Assembly (NCBI RefSeq): GCF_900113545.1
Contig: NZ_FOPS01000007.1
Location: forward strand, 48,951-112,950
Length of the DNA stretch: 64,000 nt
Direction: 5' to 3'
From: Neisseria elongata subsp. elongata
GTDB lineage: Bacteria > Pseudomonadota > Gammaproteobacteria > Burkholderiales > Neisseriaceae
The translations under genes were made by a program, and so were the position numbers. Positions 62,691 through 64,000 of this stretch are shown here, piece after piece. Position 1 is the stretch's first letter, and each line of letters starts with the position of its first letter. The notes beneath the pieces are model-generated. The model did not search any database and was not told where the DNA came from. It worked only from the letters and a program-made list of their open reading frames with translations.

Positions 62691-63113
62691 CTAACTGCGG
62701 TATAAATCCAATTCGATGCTTGCGCCGACCGAATGGCAAAATTCGATAACGGCGGGTGAGAAACATAGGGCAGGGGTGGAATCCTGTTCATCGGTGCTGA
62801 TGGTTAGGACAACCATGAAAATTGCCGACAGGTTATGGATTTTAATCAGTTCCGTTATTTTTTTCTGTAATGGCAATAAAGGAATGATGAGTTCTTCTGC
62901 AATTTCTCCCAAACGGAAAACATCGCCATTCCTTAAGAGGAGTGTGCCATATTTCCAGCTTGAGCATACCGGTATTTTTCCCGGAATGCGGCTGCCCTCA
63001 CGCACGATTTTAGTGGCCTTCAGGTTGAGGGCGGTGCTGATTTTATCGGGATCGAAGCCGTTTCCTGTCAGTGCGAAGTAAATGTAGCATTCGTTTAAAT
63101 TGGTTGTTTCCAT
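62691..63113 (-). CDS. DUF4279-like protein, 140 aa
   Basis: This 140-residue soluble protein begins with a strand YIYFALTGNGFDPDKISTAL and has a central SSWKYGTLLL, the pattern of DUF4279. No signal or membrane span is present. The gene is clearly AT-richer than the core genes and lies next to a decayed transposase, which suggests acquired DNA. The family has no established function; small proteins of this kind are often found as orphan immunity-like genes, but I see no toxin gene nearby. Confidence 0.7.
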   Translation of the reverse strand: METTNLNECYIYFALTGNGFDPDKISTALNLKATKIVREGSRIPGKIPVCSSWKYGTLLLRNGDVFRLGEIAEELIIPLLPLQKKITELIKIHNLSAIFMVVLTISTDEQDSTPALCFSPAVIEFCHSVGASIELDLYRS

Positions 63114-63165
63114 CTATCTGTCGTTTCGGGATAAAGCGGCTGCTTGGCTGATTATCAATCAGGCC

Positions 63166-64000
63166 GAGACCTTTGCAAAATCCCCCAAAAATCCCCTAAA
63201 TTCCCACCAAGACATTTAGGGGATTTCCCATGAGCATCTTCTTCCAACAAACCGCCCAAGCCATGATTGCCAAACACATCGACCGCTTCCCACTATTGAA
63301 GTTGGATCAAGTGATTGATTGGCAGCCGATCGAGCAATACCTGAATCGTCAAAGAACCCGTTACCTCCGAGACCACCGCGGCCGTCCCGCCTATCCCCTG
63401 TTGTCCATGTTCAAAGCCGTCCTGCCCGGACAATGGCACAGCCTCTCCGATCCCGAACTCGAACACAGCCTCATCACCTGCATCGATTTCAACCTGTTTT
63501 GCCGTTTTGACGAGTTGAGCATCCCCGATTACAGCACCTTATGCCGCTACCGCAACCGGCGGCGCAAGACGACACCCTGTCCGAACTGCTAAAACTGATT
63601 AACCGCCAACTGACCGAAAAAGGCCTAAAAATAGAGAAAGCATCCGCCGCCGTCATCGACGCCGCCATTGAGGAAGGCTATATCGGGAAACTGCACATCA
63701 CTCCCGCCAATACCCATGAGTGCAACCACCTGTCGCCTTTGCCGGAAGGCATTGCCAAAGACACAACCGTCTATGCCGACAAAGGCTACGACAGTAAGGA
63801 AAATCGGCAACATCTGAAAGAGCATCAGTTGTTAGACGGCATTATGCGCAAAGCCCACCGCAACCGTCCGCTGACGGAAGTGCAAACCAAACGCAACCGA
63901 TATTTGTCGAAGACCCGTTATGTGATCGAACAAAGCTTCGGTACGCTGCACCGTAAATTCCGCTATGCCCGGGCAGCCTATTTCGGGCTGATTAAAGTGA
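63166..64000 (+). mobile_element. IS5-family (IS1106-like) element, left end, truncated by the window
   Basis: The left terminal sequence GAGACCTTTGCAAAA at 63166-63180 is followed by an inverted repeat ATCCCCTAAAT/ATTTAGGGGAT (63191-63223) just before the transposase, as in neisserial IS1106/IS1655 elements. The right end lies outside the window. Confidence 0.8.
63230..64000 (+). pseudogene. Frameshifted and internally deleted IS5-family transposase
   Basis: The first frame reads MSIFFQQTAQAMIAKHIDRF through DYSTLCRYRN, then a one-base loss near 63555-63565 shifts the reading. The rest continues in another frame as DDTLSELLKLINRQLTEKGL, KASAAVIDA, YADKGYDS and RNRYLSKTRYVIEQSFGTLH. A segment of about 50 residues expected between VIDA and EEGYI in IS1106 transposases is missing at about 63665. 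Catalytic-region motifs YADKGYDS and the final Glu remain, but the gene cannot make an active protein. It runs off the window. Confidence 0.88.

Overview
The window is chromosomal DNA of a Neisseria species. The 10-mer GCCGTCTGAA (DNA uptake sequence, DUS) and its complement occur dozens of times, mostly in the 12-mer form AGGCCGTCTGAA. That form is typical of commensal neisseriae rather than the ATGCCGTCTGAA form of N. meningitidis/N. gonorrhoeae; a few AT-type copies are present (2265, 11939, 19189). Inverted DUS pairs form the terminator-like hairpin between most genes. Gene content (PilZ, DMP19, MIP-type FKBP lipoprotein, one-TM FtsK, IS1106-like transposase) agrees. No tRNA, rRNA, CRISPR array or prophage was seen.

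Layout. 1-5.7 kb: deoxynucleotide synthesis (nrdA, an NhaC-type antiporter, nrdB) with a 2Fe-2S ferredoxin for R2 maintenance, and two candidate NrdR boxes before nrdA. 6.0-7.5 kb: rpsF-priB-rpsR-rplI behind a candidate S6:S18 autoregulatory leader. 7.9-16.2 kb, mainly minus strand: NhaP2, two unrecognised proteins, GlnD, a small Cys-tailed protein, a YbgF-like lipoprotein, an O-methyltransferase and a DUF3460 protein. 16.4-25.5 kb: a YdgA-like protein, HemF, ArgS, a small lipoprotein, the holB-pilZ-tatD cluster, Bfd, CrcB and a CbiM-like permease. 25.6-35.4 kb: FtsK, GlcE, a DUF4190/pilin-like chimera, a lytic transglycosylase, a GbsR-type regulator, Upp and MutL. 35.9-46 kb: RpoD, SerB, DMP19, a HerA-like ATPase, a TonB-dependent copper receptor, a ferredoxin reductase and an FKBP lipoprotein. 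46.2-58 kb: an acetyl-CoA hydrolase/CoA-transferase, MarC, YhbY, RlmE, FtsH, FolP, GlmM, DedA, AroK and AroB. 58.3-62.5 kb: a Pat-like acetyltransferase and rpsP-rimM-trmD-rplS. 62.5-64 kb: a lower-GC accessory end with a DUF4279 protein and a decayed IS5-family transposase cut by the window edge.

Most of the window is housekeeping core. The unusual items are the DUF4190/pilin chimera, an apparent ATA start with a mutually exclusive hairpin leader on the antiporter, an OprC-type copper receptor with two palindromes in its promoter, a 19-bp inverted repeat around a 64-nt loop beside a bidirectional terminator, a ten-copy 9-bp repeat inside ftsK, and uptake sequences embedded in invariant motifs of NrdA, FolP and TrmD. 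I did not find a convincing new multi-gene defence or mobile system.
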